A stretch of 62,397 nt of DNA from Kiritimatiellia bacterium. Lineage in GTDB: Bacteria; Verrucomicrobiota; Kiritimatiellia; CAIQIC01; JAGNIJ01. The stretch lies in NCBI GenBank assembly GCA_018001225.1, contig JAGNIJ010000026.1, forward strand, positions 1 through 62,397, in the 5' to 3' direction. Under the pieces are notes generated by a model. That model ran no database searches. It saw only the letters and a program-made list of their open reading frames with translations, and had not been told where the DNA came from. Position 1 is the stretch's first letter; each line of letters begins with the position of its first letter. Positions 8,742-16,243 of the stretch are shown piece by piece. The position numbers and the translations under genes were made by a program.

Positions 8742-9734
8742 GTGCCCCCTTATATCCTGCCCTTCGAGAAGCCGATCCTGGACCTGGAGAAGAAGCTCGA
8801 GGACCTCCGCGCTTTCAGCCAGGCCCAGAACATCGACGTGTCGCTCGAGGTCGAGCGCATGCAGAACAAGATCACCGAGATGCGCCGCGAGGTGTACCAG
8901 AACCTCGGCGCGTGGGACAAGGTGCTGGTCGCGCGGCATCCGCAGCGGCCGTACATGCTGGACTACCTGGCCGCGATGACCGCGGATTTCACCGAGCTGC
9001 ACGGCGACCGGGTTCACGCGGACGACCGCGCCATCATCGGCGGCTTCGCGTGGCTGGGCGACCGCCGCGTCATGTTCATCGGCACCCAGAAGGGCCGCGA
9101 CACCAAGAGCAACCTCGAGCGCAATTTCGGCTGCGCGTATCCCGAGGGTTACCGCAAGGCGCTGCGCCTCATGAAGCTGGCCGCCAAGTTCGGGACGCCC
9201 ATCGTGACGCTGATCGACACCCCGGGCGCCTACCCGGGCATCGAGTCCGAGGAGCGCCATATCGCCGAGGCCATCGCCGTCAACCTGCGCGAGATGTTCC
9301 GGCTGCCCGTGCCGATCGTCGTCACGGTCATCGGCGAGGGCGGCAGCGGCGGGGCGCTGGGCATCGGCGTGGGCGACCGCGTGCTGATCCTGGAATACAG
9401 CTATTACTCGGTCATCTCGCCGGAGGGTTGCGCGGCGATCCTCTGGAAGAACCGGGCCCACGCCAGCCGGGCGGCCGAGGCGCTGAAGCTCACGGCGCCG
9501 GACCTGCTCAAGGCCGGGCTGGTGGACGAGGTGCTGCCCGAGCCACCGGGCGGCGCGCACGCCGACCCCGCCGCCATGGCGGCCACGCTGAAGGACGCCC
9601 TGCTCCGGAACATCGAGGACCTGGAGCAGCGGCCCGTGGACCAGCTGCTCCAGCAGCGATACGACAAGTTCCGCGCCATGGGCGTCTTCGGCGAAGACCG
9701 GGCCCCCGCCGAGCCGGCCCCGGCTACAGGTTGA
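8742..9734 (+). CDS. accA: Acetyl-CoA carboxylase carboxyltransferase subunit alpha
   Basis: 330 residues from a GTG at 8742, chosen because GAGGA ends 6 nt upstream and the protein then begins as AccA proteins do (ILPFEKPILDLEKKLEDL). Core motifs are seen: LHGDRVHADD, GTQKGRDTKSN, and the oxyanion-hole region GEGGSGGALGIGVGDRVL followed by YYSVISPEGCAAILWK. It works with AccD (5235-6143) in the carboxyltransferase complex. The C-terminus has an Ala/Pro extension. It is the third gene after the kinase and L,D-transpeptidase, and its 3' end overlaps the convergent metalloprotease gene by 11 bp. Confidence 0.97.
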   Translation: MPPYILPFEKPILDLEKKLEDLRAFSQAQNIDVSLEVERMQNKITEMRREVYQNLGAWDKVLVARHPQRPYMLDYLAAMTADFTELHGDRVHADDRAIIGGFAWLGDRRVMFIGTQKGRDTKSNLERNFGCAYPEGYRKALRLMKLAAKFGTPIVTLIDTPGAYPGIESEERHIAEAIAVNLREMFRLPVPIVVTVIGEGGSGGALGIGVGDRVLILEYSYYSVISPEGCAAILWKNRAHASRAAEALKLTAPDLLKAGLVDEVLPEPPGGAHADPAAMAATLKDALLRNIEDLEQRPVDQLLQQRYDKFRAMGVFGEDRAPAEPAPATG

Positions 9735-11328
9735 CGACGATCCGGTTGTTCGTGTCGTCGGTCTCGTCGACCCGACCCGCATTCCCTTGGTAGTCGCCGG
9801 CCTGCGGATCCACCATGAAAACCATGGCGTTGAAGCTGCCGTTGACCGGATTGGGTATGGACAGGGTCACCGTGGCCTCGCCGCGTTCCAGCAAATCGGT
9901 CAGCGCCGTGCCCATGATGGCCATGACCGTGTTCCACGACGGCTTGACCCGCGGACGGGTGTACCCGCCCGTCGCGGCGTCCCGGACCAGGCCCTCGTAG
10001 GCGATGTAGACGTACCGCTGGCCCGCGGCCAGGACCGGCCGGTTCCAGGGCAGCCGGTTGCGGATCGTGAGCCGCGCGCGACTGGACGTGCGGCCCGGGA
10101 TGGGCGTGATCACCGCGGACGTGATTTCCAGGTCCGCCAGGTGCTTCACCTCGACCCCGATGCCGCCGTCCTCCCGCGGCGCGCCGCAGGTGATGCGGAC
10201 GCCGTTGTAGGGATCGAGCACCGACCGGCCGGGCAGCAGGAAGGCGTCCACGAAATCGCCGCCGGCGCCGTACTCCTCGGGCAGGGATTCCGGCGCGGCA
10301 TCGAGCAGCCAGGTTGTACCGAGCGCGCCATCGGTGAGCATGCCGCCCCGGATCAGGATCCCGCCGGTATCCACCGGCCACGGCGCATTGAAGTGGCCTT
10401 CCCGAAGGGCCTGCAGCCTTTCATCGAATCCGGCCGCGAACCGGTATTCCAGGTAATACCGGCTGATGGCCACCGCATCGGCCACGACGGGGATGGGTTG
10501 GACCAGGGGGATCGTGATAAGTTTGGTCTCCGGTCCGCCTCTTTCCTGCGGGTACAGGACGTGGGTGCCGGACCGATCGGCGACAATCTCCTCGTTCTCC
10601 GACAGCCAACCGATTTCCCTCTTGAAGGCCGCGTTGGGATGGGCTGCCCACCAGCGCCCGCCCATGATGTCAAAAGGATCTCCTCCGGCATACTGCCGCG
10701 TGATGTTGAGGTCCGTGCCGACAAACGCGGCTCCGCAATCGAGCGTGTTGGCATGTCCCCGAACGCCGAACGAATGCATCAGTTCATGGGTCACGGTGGA
10801 ATTCCGCGTGCCGTCTATCGTCCAGGGATACAGGCGATCCCAGATGATGCAGCGGGTGGCCGCCACCTGGCCATCGGGAGTCGTGATGGCGATGGGGCCG
10901 AAGGTGGAGACGCCGGCGGCATGACCCTGCACGCCGTGGAGCACGAAGACAATCTTGTTATACGCCCGGAAATCCGGCACGTCGGCCTGCGCCGCCGCGA
11001 ACACGCGGTCCAGGTCCGGCCAGACCCCCTCCCGCAGCTCCTCGGCGGGAAAACTGTACCAGCCGAACACGTCGCCGACCAGGTCGGCCTGCCCGCAGGA
11101 GGCCTCCCGGATAAACGCCGCCCAGGAGTTATCGGCATCGAAGAAGGCGGAGCGCCATTCCTCGGCCGACGCCTGCGCCCCGTCGCTCGCGTAGTCGAGC
11201 AGGAACACCGCGGTCCGCTGCGCGCCGAAGGCCCAGGGATTGGCCGCGGCGGCCGGCGGTATCCGGCCTCCCGTCATCCACAATACGATGCCCAGAATCA
11301 GAATCCGCGTCCTTGCTTTTGTTGTCAT
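9724..11328 (-). CDS. Secreted M6-like zinc metalloprotease
   Basis: 534 residues; ATG at 11328 with AGGAGAG about 7 nt upstream. A signal peptide is seen (basic start, hydrophobic ILILGIVLW, cleavage probably after PAAAA near residue 29). The zinc site is HELMHSFGVRGH (181-192): HExxH plus a following Gly and a His one residue further than in the classical metzincin motif. A Met-turn candidate follows at FDIMGG (~220-224). This combination fits M6 (immune inhibitor A-like) and related secreted proteases. The C-terminal ~150 residues form beta-sandwich-like sequence (ITSAVITPIPGRTSSRARLTIRN, then EATVTLSIPN), ending in DDTNNRIVVNL. It is divergent from a LacI-family gene, a likely regulator. 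Its 3' end overlaps accA by 11 bp. Confidence 0.85.
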   Translation of the reverse strand: MTTKARTRILILGIVLWMTGGRIPPAAAANPWAFGAQRTAVFLLDYASDGAQASAEEWRSAFFDADNSWAAFIREASCGQADLVGDVFGWYSFPAEELREGVWPDLDRVFAAAQADVPDFRAYNKIVFVLHGVQGHAAGVSTFGPIAITTPDGQVAATRCIIWDRLYPWTIDGTRNSTVTHELMHSFGVRGHANTLDCGAAFVGTDLNITRQYAGGDPFDIMGGRWWAAHPNAAFKREIGWLSENEEIVADRSGTHVLYPQERGGPETKLITIPLVQPIPVVADAVAISRYYLEYRFAAGFDERLQALREGHFNAPWPVDTGGILIRGGMLTDGALGTTWLLDAAPESLPEEYGAGGDFVDAFLLPGRSVLDPYNGVRITCGAPREDGGIGVEVKHLADLEITSAVITPIPGRTSSRARLTIRNRLPWNRPVLAAGQRYVYIAYEGLVRDAATGGYTRPRVKPSWNTVMAIMGTALTDLLERGEATVTLSIPNPVNGSFNAMVFMVDPQAGDYQGNAGRVDETDDTNNRIVVNL

Positions 11329-11414
11329 GGATGCTCTCCTCTCTTGCCCATATTCATGATGTCGCCTCCGTGTTGTATTTCGTCCCGGGGGCGGGGAGAA
11401 ATATTTCATCTCGC

Positions 11415-11443
11415 ATGACAGAGAGAACCGCTTGTGCTATACT
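11415..11443 (+). promoter_or_regulatory. Sigma70-type promoter of the LacI-family gene
   Basis: ATGACA (11415-11420), a 17-nt spacer and TATACT (11438-11443) each match the consensus at five of six positions. Transcription would start near 11450, about 40 nt before the ATG at 11491. The heptamer GTTTAAG follows twice, at 11444-11450 and 11466-11472, exactly 22 bp apart (two helical turns). Around 11465 the sequence TAATCGTTTA has an imperfect dyad centred on CG, as LacI-family operators often have. Autorepression from here is plausible but unproven. Confidence 0.55.
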
Positions 11444-11490
11444 GTTTAAGGTGGTCAATATAATCGTTTAAGTTTGAACAGGTTGCGTTT

Positions 11491-12504
11491 ATGCCGCTGC
11501 TATCGAGAAAGCCGCGTCCCATCACAATCCATGACGTGGCCTTGCGCGCGGGAGTGTCCATCGCCACGGTTTCCAACGTGCTCAAGGGACGCATGTCGGA
11601 GGTCTCCCCCGCGACCGCGGAACGCGTACAGCGGGTCGTCGAAAAAATGGGCTACGTCAAGAACCTGACGGCCGCGGCCCTCTCCAGCCAGCGCTCCGGC
11701 CTGGTCGGGGCCATCATCATCGGGGTCTTCGATCCGCACTCCACCGAGCGTGAACAGGAGGTGAACCCCTTTTACGGTGAGTTCCTGTTCCGCCTGGAGC
11801 GCGAACTGCAATCCTCCGGCAGCACGCTTTGCGTCTACGCCGGCCGGGAGGAGGCCTACGTCAACTTCCTCCTCGAGCGCAACCTGGACGGGGCGATCCT
11901 GCTCGGCGTGATCGGCAAGGACATGCCCACGGTGCTCGAGCGGCGCGATGCCCGCCTCGTGCTGTTCGACTCTTTCGTCCACCACCGCACGCACATGCGC
12001 GTTCAGACGGACGAACTGAAGGGCGGCGGCATGTCCGCCGATTTCCTGATCACCCGGGGCCGCAAGCACCTGGCCTTCGTGGGCGGGGCCGTGCGGGACT
12101 TCCCCTCGAATATTCCCGCCGTCCGCTTCGAGGGCGCCACGCGGGTCTGCGACCAGTCCGGGATCCGCCTTCTCCTGGTCGAGGAGTGGACCTCTTTCGA
12201 GGGCGGCCGGCGCGCCGCCCGCCGGGTGCTGGAACTGAAGCCCGACGGCGTGATCGTCGCGGCGGACATCATGGCCGCGGGCCTCGTCCGCGGCCTGCAG
12301 GAGGCCGGCGCGAAGGTGCCGGACGATATCGCCGTGGTCGGCTACGACGACCTGCCCTTCGCCCGGATGGTCTCTCCCCCCCTCACCACGGTGCGCCAGG
12401 GCCTGCAGGAAAAAATCGAGGCCGCCGTGGACCTCCTGAAGAACGGGGAGAAGGGCGAGGTGCGGGTCATCAAACCCCACCTCGTCGTGCGCGAATCAGC
12501 TTGA
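11491..12504 (+). CDS. LacI/GalR-family transcriptional regulator
   Basis: 337 residues, typical for the family. The N-terminal helix-turn-helix is ITIHDVALRAGVSIATVSNVL (from about residue 11; the key elements are VALRAGVS and TVSNVL). The hinge helix follows at LTAAALSSQRSGLVG. The rest is a periplasmic-binding-protein-like sensor fold (AIIIGVFDPH, LDGAILLGV, HLAFVGGA, PDGVIVAADIMAAGLVRGLQE, VVGYDDLPFARMVSPPLTTVRQ). It binds operator DNA and responds to a small ligand, usually a sugar; the ligand cannot be predicted. It is divergent from the secreted metalloprotease, the only adjacent candidate target. Its last 9 bases overlap the convergent aspS. Confidence 0.94.
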   Translation: MPLLSRKPRPITIHDVALRAGVSIATVSNVLKGRMSEVSPATAERVQRVVEKMGYVKNLTAAALSSQRSGLVGAIIIGVFDPHSTEREQEVNPFYGEFLFRLERELQSSGSTLCVYAGREEAYVNFLLERNLDGAILLGVIGKDMPTVLERRDARLVLFDSFVHHRTHMRVQTDELKGGGMSADFLITRGRKHLAFVGGAVRDFPSNIPAVRFEGATRVCDQSGIRLLLVEEWTSFEGGRRAARRVLELKPDGVIVAADIMAAGLVRGLQEAGAKVPDDIAVVGYDDLPFARMVSPPLTTVRQGLQEKIEAAVDLLKNGEKGEVRVIKPHLVVRESA

Positions 12505-14295
12505 GGCCGCGACGGCAGGGGGATTCCCGGCCGGCAGGTCCAGCCGGATGTGCACGTCCCGCAGTTGCTTCGCGTCGACCTTCGCGGGGGCGTTCATCAT
12601 CAGGTCCATCGCCTTCTGGGTCTTCGGGAACGCGATGACGTCCCGGATGGATTCGCCCCCGACCATCAGCATGACCAGGCGGTCGAGCCCCAGCGCGATG
12701 CCGCCGTGCGGCGGCGCGCCGTAGCTGAACGCGCGAATCAGGTGTCCGAACCGGTCCTCGATCTCCGCCGGCGGGATGCCCAGTATTCCGAACATCTTCG
12801 CCTGCAGTTCCGGGTCGTGTATACGGATGCTTCCGCCGCCCAGCTCGACGCCGTTCAGCACGATGTCGTAGGCCTGCGCCCGGACTTTCAGCGGATCGCT
12901 TTCCAGGAACGGGAGATCCTGGACGTGCGGCGCCGTGAACGGATGGTGCATGGCCTGCAACTCGCCCTGGTCATTTCTTTCAAACAGCGGGAAATCGGTG
13001 ACCCACATGAAGGCGAACTTCTTCGGATCGATCAGCCCCGCCGCCTCGCCGGCGATCAGCCGGATACGCCCGAGCGCCGTGTTGACCGTCGCCAGCTTGT
13101 CCGCTCCGAACATCACCAGGTCGCCCGGCTCGATGCCGAGTTTCTTCGTCAGGCCCTCCCTCTCGGACTCGGAGAGAAACTTCGCGATCGGCGACTTCCA
13201 CTCGCCCTCGGGCGAGACGCGGATGTACGCCAGGCCGCCCAGCCCCGCGTCCTTGGCCATCGCCGTCCAGTCGTCCATGACCGACAGCGAGGTGTGCCCC
13301 TGCCCCTTCGCGTTCAGGGCCTTGACCACCCCGCCCTTCCCCAGGACGTTGGCGAAGACCTTGAGCTGCGTGCCCGCGAACACGTCGGAGACGTCCGTCA
13401 TCTCCATGCCGAACCGCACGTCCGGCTTGTCGCTGCCGAAGCGATTCATCGCGTCGTCGTACGACATGCGCGGCAGCGGCAGGGCGAGGTCTCCGTGGCC
13501 CGCCGCCTTCATGATGACGGCCAGCAGGCCGTCGATGATCCCGTAAAGGTCCTCGGGCGTGACGAAGGAGAGTTCCATGTCGATCTGCGTGAACTCCGGC
13601 TGGCGGTCCGCGCGCAGGTCCTCGTCCCGGAAGCAGCGGGCCACCTGGTAGTAGCGGTCGAACCCCGCGAGCATGAGCAGCTGCTTGTACTGCTGCGGCG
13701 ACTGGGGCAGCGCGTAGAACGTGCCCGGGAGGATGCGGCTGGGCACGAGGTAGTCGCGCGCGCCCTCCGGCGTGCTCTTGGTCATCATCGGGGTCTCGAT
13801 GTCCATGAACCCGGCGCGGTCGAGGTACACCCGGATGGCCTGCACCATCTCGTGGCGGGACCGCAGGTTCCGCTGCATCTGCGGGCGGCGCAGGTCAAGG
13901 TAGCGGTAGGCCATCCGCAGGTCCTCGGCCACCTTCGCGGCCTCGTCGTCGTCCAGCGGGAAGGGCGGCGTGGCGCTGCGGTTAAGGACCGCGATGGTGT
14001 TCGAGCGTACCTCGATCTCGCCCGTGGCCAGCTTCGGGTTGGCCATGTCCGCCGGACGCGGTTCGACCGCGCCCTCGATGCGGATGACGTACTCGCCGCG
14101 CGTCCCCTGCGCCCGGTCCCAGGCTTCCTGCGAATCGCGCGGGTCGAAGATTACCTGGGTCACGCCGTAGCGGTCGCGCAGGTCGATGAAGATCACGCCG
14201 CCGTGATCCCGGACGGTGTCCACCCAGCCGCACAACCGGACCCGCTGCCCGATGTGCTCCTTTCTCAACTCCCCGCAGGTATGCGAACGCATCAT
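12496..14295 (-). CDS. aspS: Aspartyl-tRNA synthetase (bacterial type)
   Basis: 599 residues, the bacterial length including the GAD insertion. It has an N-terminal anticodon-binding OB fold (LRKEHIGQRVRLCGWVDTVRD), class II motif 2 (QVARCFRDEDLRADRQPEFTQID, central FRDEDLRADRQPEF), and motif 3 near the end (GIALGLDRLVMLM). The start is taken at 14295 because that ATG overlaps the hisS stop in an ATGA; a second ATG follows directly at 14292. It charges tRNA-Asp, or tRNA-Asn too if non-discriminating; no gatCAB is visible here to decide. It is the last gene of the minus-strand group proS, small membrane protein, HU, hisS, aspS, and it overlaps the convergent LacI gene by 9 bp. Confidence 0.97.
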   Translation of the reverse strand: MMRSHTCGELRKEHIGQRVRLCGWVDTVRDHGGVIFIDLRDRYGVTQVIFDPRDSQEAWDRAQGTRGEYVIRIEGAVEPRPADMANPKLATGEIEVRSNTIAVLNRSATPPFPLDDDEAAKVAEDLRMAYRYLDLRRPQMQRNLRSRHEMVQAIRVYLDRAGFMDIETPMMTKSTPEGARDYLVPSRILPGTFYALPQSPQQYKQLLMLAGFDRYYQVARCFRDEDLRADRQPEFTQIDMELSFVTPEDLYGIIDGLLAVIMKAAGHGDLALPLPRMSYDDAMNRFGSDKPDVRFGMEMTDVSDVFAGTQLKVFANVLGKGGVVKALNAKGQGHTSLSVMDDWTAMAKDAGLGGLAYIRVSPEGEWKSPIAKFLSESEREGLTKKLGIEPGDLVMFGADKLATVNTALGRIRLIAGEAAGLIDPKKFAFMWVTDFPLFERNDQGELQAMHHPFTAPHVQDLPFLESDPLKVRAQAYDIVLNGVELGGGSIRIHDPELQAKMFGILGIPPAEIEDRFGHLIRAFSYGAPPHGGIALGLDRLVMLMVGGESIRDVIAFPKTQKAMDLMMNAPAKVDAKQLRDVHIRLDLPAGNPPAVAASS

Positions 14296-15572
14296 ATCGA
14301 AGTTCCTTCCGCCCGGGACGCCAGGATCAGCCGCTCCACCAGGGCGGGCAATTCCAGCTCCTCCTGCGCCCCGTCTTTCATGCTTTTCAAAACGACCAGG
14401 CCTTTCTGCAATTCCAATTCGCCGCGGATGACGGCATAGGCGGCCCCGCTCCGGTTGGCGGCGCGCATCTGCGCCTTGACGCTCCGCCCGTCCAGGGCGA
14501 GGCCGCAGGCGATGCCCCGGGCCCGGAGAGTCTGTGCCAGCACCAGGTTCTGCTCCAGCGCGCCGGGTCCCTGCGACACGATCCACGCCACCGGGACGCC
14601 GCGCCGGGACGACGGCGCGCCGGACCGGTCCTGCGCCACGGCGGTGACGATCCGTTCCAGGCCCGCGGCGAACCCGACGCCCTCGATCGCGGCGCCTTCC
14701 CATTCGATCCGGTAACGCCCGCCGCCCGCCAGCGCGTCCTGCGCGCCCAGGGCGGGGTGCTTGACCTCCCAGATCGTGTGCTGGTAGTAGTCCAGCCCGC
14801 GCACCAGGCGCGGATTGATCACGGCCGGCAATTCCAGCAACCCCAGCAGGCGCCGCACTTCCTCGAGGTAGGCCCTCGATTCCGCGCCCATGAAATCCGT
14901 CACCGGCGGCAGCCGGTCCGCGATGGCCCGGCACCCTTCCTGCTTGCAGTCGAGCACGCGCAGCACGTTGGTCCGGAGCCGGCGACGGCAGTCCTCGCAC
15001 AGGGCGGACTCGTGCGGCTCGAGGGCCCGGCGCAGCCCCTCGGTCACGGCGGCCTGCTCGGCCGGCTGCCCGCGGCTGTTGATCTCGATCCGGGCGCCCT
15101 TGAGTCCCCAGGCGTTCAGCAGGTGCTGCTGGAGGGCGATGGCCTCGACATCCTGCGCGGGGCCCGGCGGGCCGATCAGCTCGACGCCCAACTGGTGGAA
15201 CTGGCGGCGGCGCCCGGCCTGCGGCCGCTCGGCGCGGAACATCGGCCCCAGGTAGTACAGCCGGGCGCCCGCGGCTTCGGGCCCCAGTCCCGCCAGGTAG
15301 CGGATGACGCCCGCCGTGCCTTCCGGCCGAAGGCTGACCTGGCGCCCGCCGCGATCCTCGAAGGTGTACATCTCCTTCTGGACCACGTCGGTGCCTTCCC
15401 CCAGCGACCGTACAAAAAGCCCGGTGGGCTCCAGGATCGGGGTGCGGACCTCCCCGACCTGGTACAGGGCCAGGAGGCGGCGGGCGGTCTCCTCTACTTC
15501 CTGCCAGAGATGGATATCGGGGGAAGCAAGGTCAGACATGCCTTGCAGGGGTTGAAACGACGGGACGGTCAT
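14292..15572 (-). CDS. hisS: Histidyl-tRNA synthetase
   Basis: 426 residues. It is a class II synthetase with N-terminal FQPLQGMSDLASPDIHLWQ, motif 1 near VRTPILEPTGLF, motif 2 around FRAERPQAGRRRQFHQLGVE, and the His-specific motif VRGLDYYQHTIWEV. Next comes AGGGRYRIEWEGAAIEGVGFAAGLERI. In that stretch the usual AGGRYD Asp position reads Arg, a small deviation next to the active site. The C-terminal anticodon-binding domain begins near residue 325 (VAWIVSQGP). It starts 19 nt after the HU stop and overlaps aspS by 4 nt, so hisS and aspS are coupled, a common pairing. Confidence 0.96.
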   Translation of the reverse strand: MTVPSFQPLQGMSDLASPDIHLWQEVEETARRLLALYQVGEVRTPILEPTGLFVRSLGEGTDVVQKEMYTFEDRGGRQVSLRPEGTAGVIRYLAGLGPEAAGARLYYLGPMFRAERPQAGRRRQFHQLGVELIGPPGPAQDVEAIALQQHLLNAWGLKGARIEINSRGQPAEQAAVTEGLRRALEPHESALCEDCRRRLRTNVLRVLDCKQEGCRAIADRLPPVTDFMGAESRAYLEEVRRLLGLLELPAVINPRLVRGLDYYQHTIWEVKHPALGAQDALAGGGRYRIEWEGAAIEGVGFAAGLERIVTAVAQDRSGAPSSRRGVPVAWIVSQGPGALEQNLVLAQTLRARGIACGLALDGRSVKAQMRAANRSGAAYAVIRGELELQKGLVVLKSMKDGAQEELELPALVERLILASRAEGTSI

Positions 15573-15591
15573 GAACTTTCAGGCGCGGTCT

Positions 15592-15873
15592 TCAAACCCC
15601 GGTGATCAGCTGTTTCATGATGCGGCCCGGCTTGAACTTGACCACCTTGCGCGCCGGGATCGTCACCACCTGGGTCGGGCGATTGGGGTTACGGCCGATG
15701 CGCGACTTGCGCTCCCGGACCTCGAACACGCCGAAGTTCCTGAACTCCACCGTGTCGCCCTTCTTCAGCGCCTCGATGATGTAGTCGAGGGTTTTCTGGA
15801 TCACGGCAAACACATCCTGCTGGATGAGCCCCGTCTCATCGGCAATCCGCACCACCAGTTCTCGCTTTGTCAT
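15592..15873 (-). CDS. HU/IHF family DNA-binding protein
   Basis: 93 residues with the full HU fold: two N-terminal helices (TKRELVVRIADETGL, VFAVIQKTLDYIIEALKKGD), then the beta arm (VEFRNFGVFEVRERKSRIGRNP) and the FKPGRIMKQ end. It binds and bends DNA in the nucleoid. A GAAGGAG ribosome site lies about 10 nt upstream of the ATG. It is preceded by its own likely promoter at 15954-15981 and followed 19 nt later by hisS, so it can head a short HU-hisS-aspS transcript within the larger proS group. HU and IHF subunits cannot be separated by eye here. Confidence 0.95.
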   Translation of the reverse strand: MTKRELVVRIADETGLIQQDVFAVIQKTLDYIIEALKKGDTVEFRNFGVFEVRERKSRIGRNPNRPTQVVTIPARKVVKFKPGRIMKQLITGV

Positions 15874-15953
15874 AGTTGCTGCGCTCCTTCACCCTGCCGG
15901 GTTGTCCGGCCCGGCCGGGCGTTTCACCCGGCTATCTGCCTCACAATCATAGG

Positions 15954-15981
15954 ATAATAGACCCGCGGGCCGCAGGGTCAA
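15954..15981 (-). promoter_or_regulatory. Sigma70-type promoter for HU-hisS-aspS
   Basis: On the minus strand TTGACC (15981-15976) and TATTAT (15959-15954) each match consensus at five of six positions, with a 16-nt spacer. Transcription would start near 15947, about 75 nt upstream of the HU ATG at 15873. A GC-rich dyad (CCGGCCCGGCCGGG, 15909-15919 region) lies in the leader. Confidence 0.55.
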
Positions 15982-15996
15982 GGGCAAAGCGAAGGC

Positions 15997-16227
15997 CTAT
16001 CGGACCACGGTATGGATATAGCCGCAGATGGCCGCGCCGATCAGCATGAGGATGGCGAGGCTCTTGTTGAACAGGACAAAATTGGCCAGTTCCTGGGCGG
16101 ACTTGGCGGCCTGCGTCGCCGCCGAGGGGAACCACCCGTCCCGGACGCACCAGAGCCCTATGGCAAGTAGAATAATGGCCCAGATCAGGAACTGCTTCGA
16201 TCCCTGCACATGATAACGTCTTGCCAT
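15997..16227 (-). CDS. Small two-helix membrane protein, unknown function
   Basis: 76 residues. Two hydrophobic helices are clear: FLIWAIILLAIGLWCV (~13-28) and LAILMLIGAAICGYIHTVV (~57-75), joined by a polar loop starting RDGWFPS. The N-terminus MARRYHVQGSK is basic, which suggests it stays in the cytoplasm with both ends inside. It begins 16 nt after the proS stop on the same strand, so it is cotranscribed with proS. I do not recognise a named family. The tryptophan-rich RDGWFPS loop looks conserved enough to be functional. A role in tRNA charging is not implied by position alone. Confidence 0.72.
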   Translation of the reverse strand: MARRYHVQGSKQFLIWAIILLAIGLWCVRDGWFPSAATQAAKSAQELANFVLFNKSLAILMLIGAAICGYIHTVVR

Positions 16228-16243
16228 ATCCGCCCTCTTTCGG

